DNA of 57,053 nt from Bacteroidales bacterium. Its GTDB lineage: Bacteria; Bacteroidota; Bacteroidia; Bacteroidales; UBA3663. The notes beneath the pieces are model-generated. The model saw only the letters and a list, made by a program, of their open reading frames with translations, was not told where the DNA came from and searched no databases. Of the stretch, positions 26,595 through 34,636 are shown one piece after another. Made by a program: the position numbers and the translations under genes. The stretch lies in NCBI GenBank assembly GCA_017561935.1, contig JAFZBE010000053.1, positions 1-57,053 of the forward strand, written 5' to 3'. Each line of letters starts with the position of its first letter. Within the stretch, counting starts at the first letter, position 1.

Positions 26595-26634
26595 AGACAT
26601 CTGCACGGAAACAGTTACCGTGCAGGTGTCTTTT
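26595..26634 (+). terminator. Rho-independent terminator
   Basis: The stem GACATCTGCACGG/CCGTGCAGGTGTC (one G-T pair) has a 9-nt loop and is followed by TTTT. It separates the adhesin-like gene from the Omp28-related gene, which starts 16 nt later. Confidence 0.85.
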
Positions 26635-26649
26635 ATCTATAACAAAGAA

Positions 26650-28374
26650 ATGAAGCATCTTTTACTACCTTTGCTTCTCATGCTCGGCTGCATGGGTGTC
26701 TTGCAGGCCCAGGTGGAGCTTACATACTGCGAGAATATCGACCACGGTTTCGGTGAAGCAGGCGTTATCTATACTCCTTATGTGCAGTTCGAAGCTGCAG
26801 ACCTGACCCCCTATACAGGCAACAGCATCACCCAGGTGCTCATCGGAATGAAATCGAGTGCGACCAACGTCACTATATACATCAAGAACAATCCACATGA
26901 TGCCAATCCTCTCTATCGGCAGACTATCTCAGATGGTTTGACCGAAGGCTGGAATGTCATCCATCTTGACACTCCCTTCGAGATTACGCAAGGAAAAGAC
27001 CTCGCCATCGGATGCCGATTCCGTGGCGCCGAAAGTAACGCCTTTGGATACAGCGACGCCAAGAACTCGCTTGCCGATCAAATCCTGATCAACCAGAGTT
27101 CCAAGTGGACCTCTTGCGGGGGCTCGCTTTGCATCAAGGCTATGGTTGAGGGTGAACACATGCCAAAACACGAACTGGCTATCGGCACGTTGCCTAACCA
27201 ACGTGTTGACCCGGAAGCCGAAAGCATCAGTTTCACGACTACCGTACGAAACATGGGAATTACAGAAGTCGAACGGTACACCTTGCAGTGGAGTATTGAC
27301 AATGGCGATACTGAGACAATTAGCTATGATCACACAATTCCAGTCAACGGACGAGACACTTTTGAACTCGTTATCCCTGCCGACTACGGCTTCGGTCAGC
27401 ATACCCTCAGCATAAGCATTGAATCTGTCAATGGCGTGCCCGATGAATATACCGGCAACAACACCGCTTCATGTTCTTTCACCGTACCCGATGAGCGTTT
27501 TACCCGTCGCGTAATCTGTGAAGAGTATTCGGGTTTCTGGTGCGGTTTTTGTCCACGAGGCATGGTAGGCATGGAGCTCATGAAAGAGGCTCACCCTAAT
27601 CGATTCATTGCTATTGCTGTGCATGGGGGTGATGAGCTTGAGATTTCTTCCGACAGCACTTACACTTATGCACCACTCATTAGTCGTTTCACTGGTGCTC
27701 CAAGCTGTACGGTCGGCCGTCGTCTGCAAGGCGATCCCTTCTACGATATTGAAACCCTCTACCAATTGGAAACCACTGCCGAGAACCACATCGCATACAG
27801 CATGACAGCCGAATGGGATGACGATGCATCGGCCATCCTGTGCCATGCCACCATCTGTAGTGACCAGAACCTCAACGGTGCAAGATACAATGCCGCATTT
27901 GTGCTCGTCGAAGACAGCATCACTGGCCACGGATATTATCAAACAAATTATTATTCCAGCAGTTCACAAAACTACTCGGGCCCCTTCTACGGATGGGAAG
28001 ACAAAGCCTACATCACCACAGACGTTATTTTTATGGACATAGCACGTGGATGCTTCCCCTCGTTTGATGGGGTCACACTCTTTGAAGGAGATATGGAGGC
28101 CATGCGGGAATACTCTTTTGACTATATACTCCCAATCCCAACCACAGTGCTCGAAAAGAAGCAACTCCACGTCGTTGGCATAGTTATCGATCCTAGAACA
28201 GGCTATATCCAAAACGGACTGAACGTTTGGCCTAGCGGAGAAATCCCTGCAAGCATAGAGCAGATTTCCAACGACTTGCCACAGCAGGCAAAGGACACAC
28301 GGCTCTTTGACCTCAGCGGACGACGCATCATCCACCCTGCAACAGGTCAGCCATTCATCCGCGTCATAAGATAA
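26650..28374 (+). CDS. Omp28-related secreted protein with thioredoxin-like CxxC and T9SS-like C terminus
   Basis: This 574-residue protein has a signal peptide (residues 1-20, ending LQAQ). It starts with a beta-rich anchor-J/CARDB-like region (about 25-280). A thioredoxin-like domain follows, with YSGFWCGFCPRG (CxxC near 298-301), as in Porphyromonas Omp28-related proteins. The end (LFDLSGRRI, then a short hydrophobic tail) is a shortened T9SS-like sorting signal. It may carry out disulfide exchange at the cell surface or bind host matrix; the role is not settled. The start at 26650 is preferred to 26620, which lies in the preceding terminator. Confidence 0.78.
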   Translation: MKHLLLPLLLMLGCMGVLQAQVELTYCENIDHGFGEAGVIYTPYVQFEAADLTPYTGNSITQVLIGMKSSATNVTIYIKNNPHDANPLYRQTISDGLTEGWNVIHLDTPFEITQGKDLAIGCRFRGAESNAFGYSDAKNSLADQILINQSSKWTSCGGSLCIKAMVEGEHMPKHELAIGTLPNQRVDPEAESISFTTTVRNMGITEVERYTLQWSIDNGDTETISYDHTIPVNGRDTFELVIPADYGFGQHTLSISIESVNGVPDEYTGNNTASCSFTVPDERFTRRVICEEYSGFWCGFCPRGMVGMELMKEAHPNRFIAIAVHGGDELEISSDSTYTYAPLISRFTGAPSCTVGRRLQGDPFYDIETLYQLETTAENHIAYSMTAEWDDDASAILCHATICSDQNLNGARYNAAFVLVEDSITGHGYYQTNYYSSSSQNYSGPFYGWEDKAYITTDVIFMDIARGCFPSFDGVTLFEGDMEAMREYSFDYILPIPTTVLEKKQLHVVGIVIDPRTGYIQNGLNVWPSGEIPASIEQISNDLPQQAKDTRLFDLSGRRIIHPATGQPFIRVIR

Positions 28375-28395
28375 TCTTTTGTCAAAAAAAGGAAT

Positions 28396-30855
28396 ATGAA
28401 AATCTTCCGTAAATCATCACTAACCGCTTTCCTCCTAAGCTGCGCTCTCTCAGTTTCCGCCACCCCCGCCTATCCGGGCCTTCAGAAAATCATCCTTGCC
28501 GATGGTGCCGAAGTGACATGCCGTTTGGTCGGTGATGAATACGGGCACTGGTACGTCACCACTGATGGTAGGGCTCTCGACATTGACGAAACCGGCCAAT
28601 GGCAATGGCTCTCTGATGCTGACATAAAATTACGGCAACAACAGAGGGGTCAGTCCAAAGCAGAGGCCTTCGGCAAGCGTGCCATGCCACGGCACCTGCT
28701 TTCCGACAACAATGACTCAGGCCGCATCACCAACTTTCCCACCGTTGGCGAGGTACGAGGACTCGTCATCCTCGTGGATTTTGAAGACATCAAGTTTCAA
28801 GAAGGGCACGACAGCCTGCGTTACACACGCCAACTCAATGAGGTGGGCTTTGCCGATGATGGTGCCACAGGATCGGCACGCGATTACTTCATCAGCCAAT
28901 CCTATGGAGCTTTCACACCTCGCTTCGACGTTGTGGGGCCCGTCAAATTACCGCACAATGAGGGTTACTATGGTGCCAACCAAGGAGGTCAGGATATCAA
29001 TCCCGAGCAGATGGTAATCGATGCCTGCCTTTTGGCTCATGACAGCCTTAACGTGGACTTCAGCATCTATGACTTCGACGAGGACGACATCGTTGACTTC
29101 GTCTTCATTATCTATGCGGGTTATGGAGAAAACTATGGAGCCCCGGCAAGTACCATCTGGCCACACATGTCACAACTTCTGCCGAGTGGCAATCGATTGA
29201 CGTTGGACGGTAAGACTTTCAACCTCTATGCATGCAGTTGTGAACTGATAGGCAATACCGGCAAAGAAATCGATGGCATCGGGGCCCTCTGCCATGAGTT
29301 CGGACACGTGTTGGGGTTGCCCGACATGTACAACACCGTCAACTCCCACAGTATCCAGCTCGGTGCATGGGACATCATGGATTCGGGAGGTTACAACAAC
29401 AATTCGCGCACCCCTCCATCGTACACCGGTTTCGAACGCTATTGCCTCGGATGGATCGAGCTGACGGATCTTACCGAGCCTGCTGATAGTATCATTGTCC
29501 CTGAAATAAACGAGAGTCGTGTTTGCTACCGCATCCCGACCAAGACAGGGAAACCTGGCGAATACTTCACTCTCGAAAATCACCAAATGCTGGGTTGGGA
29601 TGCTTATCACCCCGCTTGCGGCTTGATGATCATCCACATCGACTACGATGAGAACTTTTGGCGCGCGAACAACGTCAACTCGGGCACATACCCGCACTAT
29701 GATCTGAAGGAGGCTGATGGCTCACAAGGCGCACCGACCAAGACCGACCTTTATCCGATAGACAGGAACGACATGTTCACCGACTATTCATCGCCCAACA
29801 GCCTTGCTTGGGATAAAACGCCGACTGAACGTGGAGTGGATCATATTGTCCAGCATGACGATGGCAACATCTCGATTCGTTTTATGCGTGACAGACTCAC
29901 ACGTCCTGTGGTGTATGATGTCACTGAGATAACCGACTCTTCGTTTGTGGCAGTCTGGGAGTCTGTCGAGGGCGCCATCGGATATCGTATCGACTTGCAA
30001 GAGGTGCTCCCCGATTCGCTCAATCCCATTATCCTCGACGAAGATTTCTCAGGATTTGAAGAAGGCAACTATCCCATTGCAAACAACACTGACATCTCTT
30101 CATCGCTCGATTCATACACTCAGGTCCCAGGATGGTGCGGTTCACAATGCTATCAAGCAGGAGGATATCTCCGTATCGGTGCTTACGGACAATCAGGCAC
30201 GCTCAACAGTCCCAATCTTACTACCTCACAACCTCATAACCTCACTATGCTCTATACCGCATCAAGCTATCCCGGAAAAACGGTGAGCTACACGCTAACC
30301 TTAAAGAATGCCGAGACAGGGGAGGTCATCTGTGATACGACATTGAAGGCAGACCGCAATATCGCAACCAACATACTATATTTTGAGAACGTGCCCGAAA
30401 TGGTTTCGTTCGGCTTCGAGACCTTCAAAGAGCGCCTCTACCTAGATGAAGTACGTTTAGCATCTGGCATCTTCGATAGTCTTCAGGTTCGCACGATGGG
30501 TCCAGCGTCGTGGTCGGTCGATAGCATTGCCCCAATGCTAGATGACGATGACCTACAAGTTGAATCGCAGCGATGCCTCATCACCCATCTCGCCCCACAA
30601 CGCTCCTACCACTTTCAAGTGATTGCGCTCGATGAGGAACCCATGCGCAGTTCGCTGCCTTCCGAAGACGTATGCATCACTACCCTTTCCCAAAGTGAGA
30701 ACGGCATCGAGCCTGTTCACACTCTGCCAAGGAATTTTGCTCCCCACAGCATCCACGACCTCAACGGACGCAAGGCAAACTTCCCGTATGGCGAGGGACT
30801 CTACATCAGCAATGGAAGAACGTTCTACCTCCTATCGCCTTCGACGCACCACTAA
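28396..30855 (+). CDS. M6 family metalloprotease (immune inhibitor A-like) with T9SS-like C terminus
   Basis: This secreted zinc protease has 819 residues. The signal peptide is 1-22, and a propeptide-like region with GLQKIILADGAEVTCRLVGD runs to about 115. The catalytic domain starts near VRGLVILVDF, and its zinc motif is HEFGHVLGLPD (about 301-311), the M6 form of HExxHxxGxxD. A Met-turn-like DIMDSGG follows. A galactose-binding/anchor-J-like domain (about 535-690) and a sorting-signal-like end (HDLNGRK, GEGLYISNG) complete it. The last 24 nt overlap the convergent DMT transporter gene. Possible substrates are host or dietary proteins. Confidence 0.9.
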   Translation: MKIFRKSSLTAFLLSCALSVSATPAYPGLQKIILADGAEVTCRLVGDEYGHWYVTTDGRALDIDETGQWQWLSDADIKLRQQQRGQSKAEAFGKRAMPRHLLSDNNDSGRITNFPTVGEVRGLVILVDFEDIKFQEGHDSLRYTRQLNEVGFADDGATGSARDYFISQSYGAFTPRFDVVGPVKLPHNEGYYGANQGGQDINPEQMVIDACLLAHDSLNVDFSIYDFDEDDIVDFVFIIYAGYGENYGAPASTIWPHMSQLLPSGNRLTLDGKTFNLYACSCELIGNTGKEIDGIGALCHEFGHVLGLPDMYNTVNSHSIQLGAWDIMDSGGYNNNSRTPPSYTGFERYCLGWIELTDLTEPADSIIVPEINESRVCYRIPTKTGKPGEYFTLENHQMLGWDAYHPACGLMIIHIDYDENFWRANNVNSGTYPHYDLKEADGSQGAPTKTDLYPIDRNDMFTDYSSPNSLAWDKTPTERGVDHIVQHDDGNISIRFMRDRLTRPVVYDVTEITDSSFVAVWESVEGAIGYRIDLQEVLPDSLNPIILDEDFSGFEEGNYPIANNTDISSSLDSYTQVPGWCGSQCYQAGGYLRIGAYGQSGTLNSPNLTTSQPHNLTMLYTASSYPGKTVSYTLTLKNAETGEVICDTTLKADRNIATNILYFENVPEMVSFGFETFKERLYLDEVRLASGIFDSLQVRTMGPASWSVDSIAPMLDDDDLQVESQRCLITHLAPQRSYHFQVIALDEEPMRSSLPSEDVCITTLSQSENGIEPVHTLPRNFAPHSIHDLNGRKANFPYGEGLYISNGRTFYLLSPSTHH

Positions 30856-31791
30856 TGTTACCGACACGAAGATAAGAACCATGCCCATGAATTCACGCAA
30901 ATTGATGCTTTCGCCCAAGAAGATGATACCGAGAGTCACGGCGGTGACGGGTTCAAGTGCTCCGAACAATGCCGTAGAAGTACTGCCGATGCGCTGGATA
31001 GCCCAAGCAGTGAACAATAGCGAAACGACGGTGGGCAAAAGCCCGAGGGCAATCAGATTGAGCCACATCAGCCCATGCTGAGGAAGTGTGAACGCTTCGC
31101 CTAGATGTGACCCAGGGGAGCAACCTCCAAAGCATATACGCCATACAAAGAGCAAGAAACCGAAACAAAGCACATAGAACGTGACAGGCATCGATGCAAT
31201 GGTGCGCACACGCGTTTTGTTGAGTCCCACAAGATAAATGGCGTAAGACAGGGATGAGAGCAATACCATCAGCACACCAATCATAAAAGGTGAAACAATG
31301 GTGTCACTTCTGATAGGGACAATGGCATCGGGAGTGGCGCAAAGCATACCAACGCCCGACGTGGCCAAGAGCAGGCAGATGACCACAAGCCATGACATCG
31401 GTTCGTGATAAACCAATGTCATAATGACAGCCACAAGGATGGGATAGGTGAAGAGCAAGGTCGATGCAATGCCCACAGGCATATAGTTGTAACTCACGAA
31501 AAGTGTAAGCGAAGAGAGAGCCATCAGTATGCCAAGGATGACGAGCTGGGGCAAGGAATGACGACTGACGCGAAAGACAGTCGTCAGATCGTGTGTGCGT
31601 AACCCACGACCTACCATGATGAGCCCGAGCAGCAGGATACCGAACGCATAGCGAAACAGCAGCACCGAGTCGGGATTCATTCCGTCGGCATACAGCGGCT
31701 TGGCGAAGATGGGATTAGTACCGTAGGACGCTGCCGCGAGCGCTGCGAAGACATACCCGCTGCCTCCTTTACCCCTTAAACCTTTAACCAT
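30832..31791 (-). CDS. DMT superfamily transporter (two EamA domains)
   Basis: This 319-residue inner-membrane protein has ten hydrophobic helices in two EamA repeats. The first begins at FAALAAASYGTNPIFAKPLYA and the second near SFMIGVLMVLLSSLSYAIY. The end of the second repeat has the usual GALEPVTAVTLGIIFLGE. Such carriers move metabolites, often outward. Residues 1-10 (MVKGLRGKGG) come from a minisatellite, so the functional start may vary. Its 3' end overlaps the M6 protease gene tail to tail by 24 nt. Confidence 0.88.
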   Translation of the reverse strand: MVKGLRGKGGSGYVFAALAAASYGTNPIFAKPLYADGMNPDSVLLFRYAFGILLLGLIMVGRGLRTHDLTTVFRVSRHSLPQLVILGILMALSSLTLFVSYNYMPVGIASTLLFTYPILVAVIMTLVYHEPMSWLVVICLLLATSGVGMLCATPDAIVPIRSDTIVSPFMIGVLMVLLSSLSYAIYLVGLNKTRVRTIASMPVTFYVLCFGFLLFVWRICFGGCSPGSHLGEAFTLPQHGLMWLNLIALGLLPTVVSLLFTAWAIQRIGSTSTALFGALEPVTAVTLGIIFLGESINLREFMGMVLIFVSVTLVVRRRR

Positions 31792-31807
31792 TACCTTAAT
31801 CTTGAAC
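31768..31807. repeat. TTAAACC-type minisatellite over the DMT start codon
   Basis: Degenerate CCTTAAACC/TTTAACCATT units span the start codon of the transporter. The ATG at 31791 lies within one unit, so copy-number change would alter the first codons or the translation signal. Confidence 0.65.
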
Positions 31808-31808
31808 C

Positions 31809-31896
31809 AGACCCCCTCTTATCCCCCTTCATAGGGGGAAGAACCAAGCCCTAACAAGCAAGTCCTCCCCCTATGAAGGGGGACCGAGGGGGTCTT
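31809..31896. repeat. REP-like paired palindromes
   Basis: The left arm 31809-31843 and right arm 31863-31896 are imperfect inverted copies (AGACCCCCTC, then CCCCCTTCATAGGGGGA). Each arm holds its own hairpin CCCCCT-TCAT-AGGGGG. The layout, two facing hairpin units with a short linker flanked by minisatellites, resembles a BIME. It could also end transcription, but no T-tract is present. Confidence 0.75.
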
Positions 31897-31897
31897 C

Positions 31898-31934
31898 TCT
31901 AACCTTTAACCATTAACCCATAACCATTAACCTT
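31898..31934. repeat. TTAACC-type minisatellite downstream of the DUF1846 gene
   Basis: About five copies of AACCTTTAACC/ATTAACC lie between the palindromes and the stop codon of the DUF1846 gene. They are in the same class as 31768-31807, so the palindrome pair is bracketed by two minisatellites. Confidence 0.7.
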
Positions 31935-33395
31935 TCACCGTGCCACGGGATCGCAGGTGACATCAATACCGAGCTTCTTAAAGATGGTACGATCCACCTC
32001 GCTGAGCATGACGGTGGAATGCACCTGACAACCACGAAGCAGAGGGAGTGTCTCGAGCGCACGACGGCAGTTCGCGTCGTTGACGCTAAGCATCGACAAG
32101 GCGACAAGCACCTCGTCGGCATGGAGCCGTACATTGCGGCCCTGAAGGTATTCGAACTTCATCTTCTGGATGGGCTCAATCATGGTCTGTGGAATGAGGT
32201 TAATCTCATGATCGATGCCTGCCAGATGCTTGGTGACATTGAGCAGTAGAGCGGCTGAGCAGCCGAGCAGCGAACTGCTGTGGGCGGTAATGATCTGGTG
32301 GTTTGGCAGTTCGAGGGCGATGCTGGTATGGCCGCTCTCCTCCTTCCGCTTACGTGCTGCGGGCACAGTGTGGCGGAAGTCGGTATCGATGCGGGCCTGC
32401 TTCATCAGCAGAGCAATCTTCGAGACTTCAGTGCCGTCGGTCAATCCTTCGGCATATTTGCCGAGGGCTGAGAAATAACGGCGTACGATCTCGTCCTTCG
32501 AGGCACGGGAGCACACCTCATCGTCACTGATACAGAAGCCCACCATGTTGACGCCCATGTCAGTGGGCGACTTGTAGGGAGAGGAGCCGTAGATGCCTTC
32601 GAAGAGGGCGTTGAGCACAGGGAAGATCTCGACATCACGATTGTAGTTGACGGCCATCTTGCCGTAGGCTTCCAGGTGGAAGGGATCGATCATATTGACG
32701 TCACCAAGGTCGGCTGTGGCAGCTTCATACGCGATGTTAATAGGATGCTTGAGTGGAAGGTTCCAGACGGGGAAGGTCTCGAACTTGGCATAGCCTGCGC
32801 GCACACCGTGTTGGTTCTCGTTATATAGCTGCGAGAGGCAGACAGCCATCTTGCCGCTGCCAGGGCCTGGAGCAGTTACAATGACAAGGGGGCGTGTGGT
32901 TTCGAAGTATTCGTTACGGCCAAAACCGTCAGGCGAGGCGATGACATCGACATTGCGAGGATAATCTTCGATGAAGTATTGGTAGTGGGTGCTGATGCCC
33001 ATACGTTCGAGACGCTCGCGGAAGGCCTTGGCGCTGGCCTGACCGTTGTAGTGAGTGATAACAACACCGCCCACATAGAAGCCGCGGTTCTCGAATTCGC
33101 TACGCAGACGCAGCACATCCTCATCGTAGGTGATGCCGAGGTCGGCACGCACCTTATTCTTTTCGATGTCGGAAGCGCTGATGACGATGATAATCTCTGC
33201 CGAGTCGGCGAGCTGGCTGAGCATACGCAATTTGCTGTCGGGCTGGAAACCCGGAAGTACACGCGAAGCGTGATGGTCGTCAAAGAGTTTACCACCAAGT
33301 TCGAGATAGAGCTTGCCTTCAAAGTGGGCAATGCGCTCCTTGATATGCTCCGACTGTATGCGGATGTACTTGTCGTTGTCGAAACCAAGTTTCAT
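31935..33395 (-). CDS. DUF1846 domain-containing protein
   Basis: This 486-residue cytosolic protein matches DUF1846 along its length. Telling stretches are GFDNDKYIRIQSEHIKERI at the start, ISASDIEKNKVRADLGITYD (about 115-135) and APGPGSGKMAVCLSQLYNE (about 215-235), a P-loop-like segment. The family is widespread in gut bacteria, and its biochemical role is not established. The frame is open to 33578. A consensus promoter at 33472-33503 lies inside that extension, so I use the ATG at 33395. The 5' leader then consists largely of a minisatellite. Confidence 0.88.
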   Translation of the reverse strand: MKLGFDNDKYIRIQSEHIKERIAHFEGKLYLELGGKLFDDHHASRVLPGFQPDSKLRMLSQLADSAEIIIVISASDIEKNKVRADLGITYDEDVLRLRSEFENRGFYVGGVVITHYNGQASAKAFRERLERMGISTHYQYFIEDYPRNVDVIASPDGFGRNEYFETTRPLVIVTAPGPGSGKMAVCLSQLYNENQHGVRAGYAKFETFPVWNLPLKHPINIAYEAATADLGDVNMIDPFHLEAYGKMAVNYNRDVEIFPVLNALFEGIYGSSPYKSPTDMGVNMVGFCISDDEVCSRASKDEIVRRYFSALGKYAEGLTDGTEVSKIALLMKQARIDTDFRHTVPAARKRKEESGHTSIALELPNHQIITAHSSSLLGCSAALLLNVTKHLAGIDHEINLIPQTMIEPIQKMKFEYLQGRNVRLHADEVLVALSMLSVNDANCRRALETLPLLRGCQVHSTVMLSEVDRTIFKKLGIDVTCDPVAR

Positions 33396-33447
33396 AGGAT
33401 TTGAGGAGTTTGAGGGGTTTGAGGAGTTCGAGGAGTTTGAGGGGGGG
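33396..33447. repeat. 9-bp minisatellite forming the DUF1846 5' leader
   Basis: About five copies of GAGGAGTTT/GAGGGGTTT abut the start codon at 33395. They fill most of the space between it and the promoter at 33472. On the transcript they read as CAAACTCCTCAAACCCC repeats. Confidence 0.9.
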
Positions 33448-33471
33448 TACAGTTTTTTCAAAAAAACACGG

Positions 33472-33503
33472 CAAAGGTAGAAAGTTTTTTCGGTTTTTTC
33501 AAA
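33472..33503 (-). promoter_or_regulatory. Promoter of the DUF1846 gene
   Basis: On the minus strand TTTG (33500-33503), 20 bases, then TACCTTTG (33472-33479) fit the Bacteroidetes consensus exactly. The leader to the ATG at 33395 would be about 70 nt, mostly minisatellite. Confidence 0.75.
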
Positions 33504-33581
33504 AAACATCGAAAAAAAATGATACTTTTTTGACAAAAGGGATCGGAATGACACTTTTTTGCTACGATTTCTTGCCAATTA

Positions 33582-33613
33582 TTTGCTAAATACGTGGAAT
33601 TCGTTTATATTTG
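33582..33613 (+). promoter_or_regulatory. Promoter of the AraC-type regulator
   Basis: TTTG (33582-33585), 20 bases, then TATATTTG (33606-33613) match the consensus exactly. It is divergent from the DUF1846 promoter. It decides the AraC start, as the first plausible ATG downstream with a protein-like N terminus is at 33669. Confidence 0.75.
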
Positions 33614-33668
33614 CGCCACCTTTTAGGTGCCACAACAATACAAAACAAACACGCAGGCACCACTTATA

Positions 33669-34577
33669 ATGAATAGCTCAATGGATAAGATCATTACCGA
33701 AATCACTCCACTCACTGAGCACGACAGCTTCTACGTGATGGATCACAAGAAGGAACGTTATGACTACCCCCTGCACAAGCATGAGGAAGTGGAACTCACG
33801 TTTATGGAGAACTGCACGGGTGTGAATCGTGTGGTGGGCGACTCTATCGAGATTTGCGGACCGTACGACCTTGTGCTGATTGGCAGCAACCTGGAGCATG
33901 CATGGGAACAACATCCCGACGAAGTGCTGGTCGATGTGGCGGCAGGCAAGAAAGTGCGCGAGTTCGTGATCCAATTCTCACCCGATTTGCTGGGCGAGTC
34001 GTTCCTGGCCAAGAGCCAGATGGCTTCGCTGGCCCGCCTTTTCGAGAATGCCAAGCGCGGCGTTTGCTTCGGTCTGCCTGCCATCATGCGCGTCTTCAAT
34101 AAGCTGGACAAACTCTCGTCGGAGAAGCCTGGCTTCCCGCGTGTGCTCAAGCTGCTCGACATCCTCTACCAACTCTCCCTCGAAGACGACTTCCACCTGT
34201 TGGCATCCTCATCGTTCGCTTCGGTGAAATCGACAGCCGATAGCCGACGTGTACGCAAAGTGGAGGAATACATCGACGAGCATTTCAAGGAAGAGATACG
34301 CCTTAGTACTGTAGCAGACCTTGCTGGCATGACACCGACGGCCTTCAGCCGCTTCTTTAAGGTGAGAACGGGACGCACGCTTTCGGACTATATCATCGAC
34401 ATCCGTTTGGGGTATGCAGCCCGCCAATTGGTCGATACCACCACATCGGTCGTCGAGATCTGCTATGACTCGGGGTTCAACAACGTGTCGAACTTCAACC
34501 GCATCTTCAAGAAACGCAAGGGCTGTTCGCCCACACAATTCCGAGAAAACTATCATAAGAACAAGATATTCGTGTAA
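33669..34577 (+). CDS. AraC family transcriptional regulator (cupin sensor)
   Basis: The 302 residues hold an N-terminal cupin-like ligand domain (about 15-120, with HKHEEVELTFM) and a C-terminal double helix-turn-helix (about 195-300). The latter includes LSTVADLAGMTPTAFSRFFK and the signature CYDSGFNNVSNFNRIFKKR. It sits directly upstream of the mannan-type esterase and GH5 genes in the same direction. It is therefore the likely regulator of that locus, in place of the hybrid two-component or SusR types usual for Bacteroides loci. Confidence 0.9.
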   Translation: MNSSMDKIITEITPLTEHDSFYVMDHKKERYDYPLHKHEEVELTFMENCTGVNRVVGDSIEICGPYDLVLIGSNLEHAWEQHPDEVLVDVAAGKKVREFVIQFSPDLLGESFLAKSQMASLARLFENAKRGVCFGLPAIMRVFNKLDKLSSEKPGFPRVLKLLDILYQLSLEDDFHLLASSSFASVKSTADSRRVRKVEEYIDEHFKEEIRLSTVADLAGMTPTAFSRFFKVRTGRTLSDYIIDIRLGYAARQLVDTTTSVVEICYDSGFNNVSNFNRIFKKRKGCSPTQFRENYHKNKIFV

Positions 34578-34636
34578 AACCTAAAGATTCTAGAAAATCT
34601 AGATAAGAACCCAATAACAACATTAAAACAAAAACT

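Noticed and set aside
33396..33578. Longer DUF1846 protein starting at 33578
   Set aside because: The extension would translate the promoter and the minisatellite (Ser-Asn-Pro repeats), and the family domain begins at the ATG at 33395.
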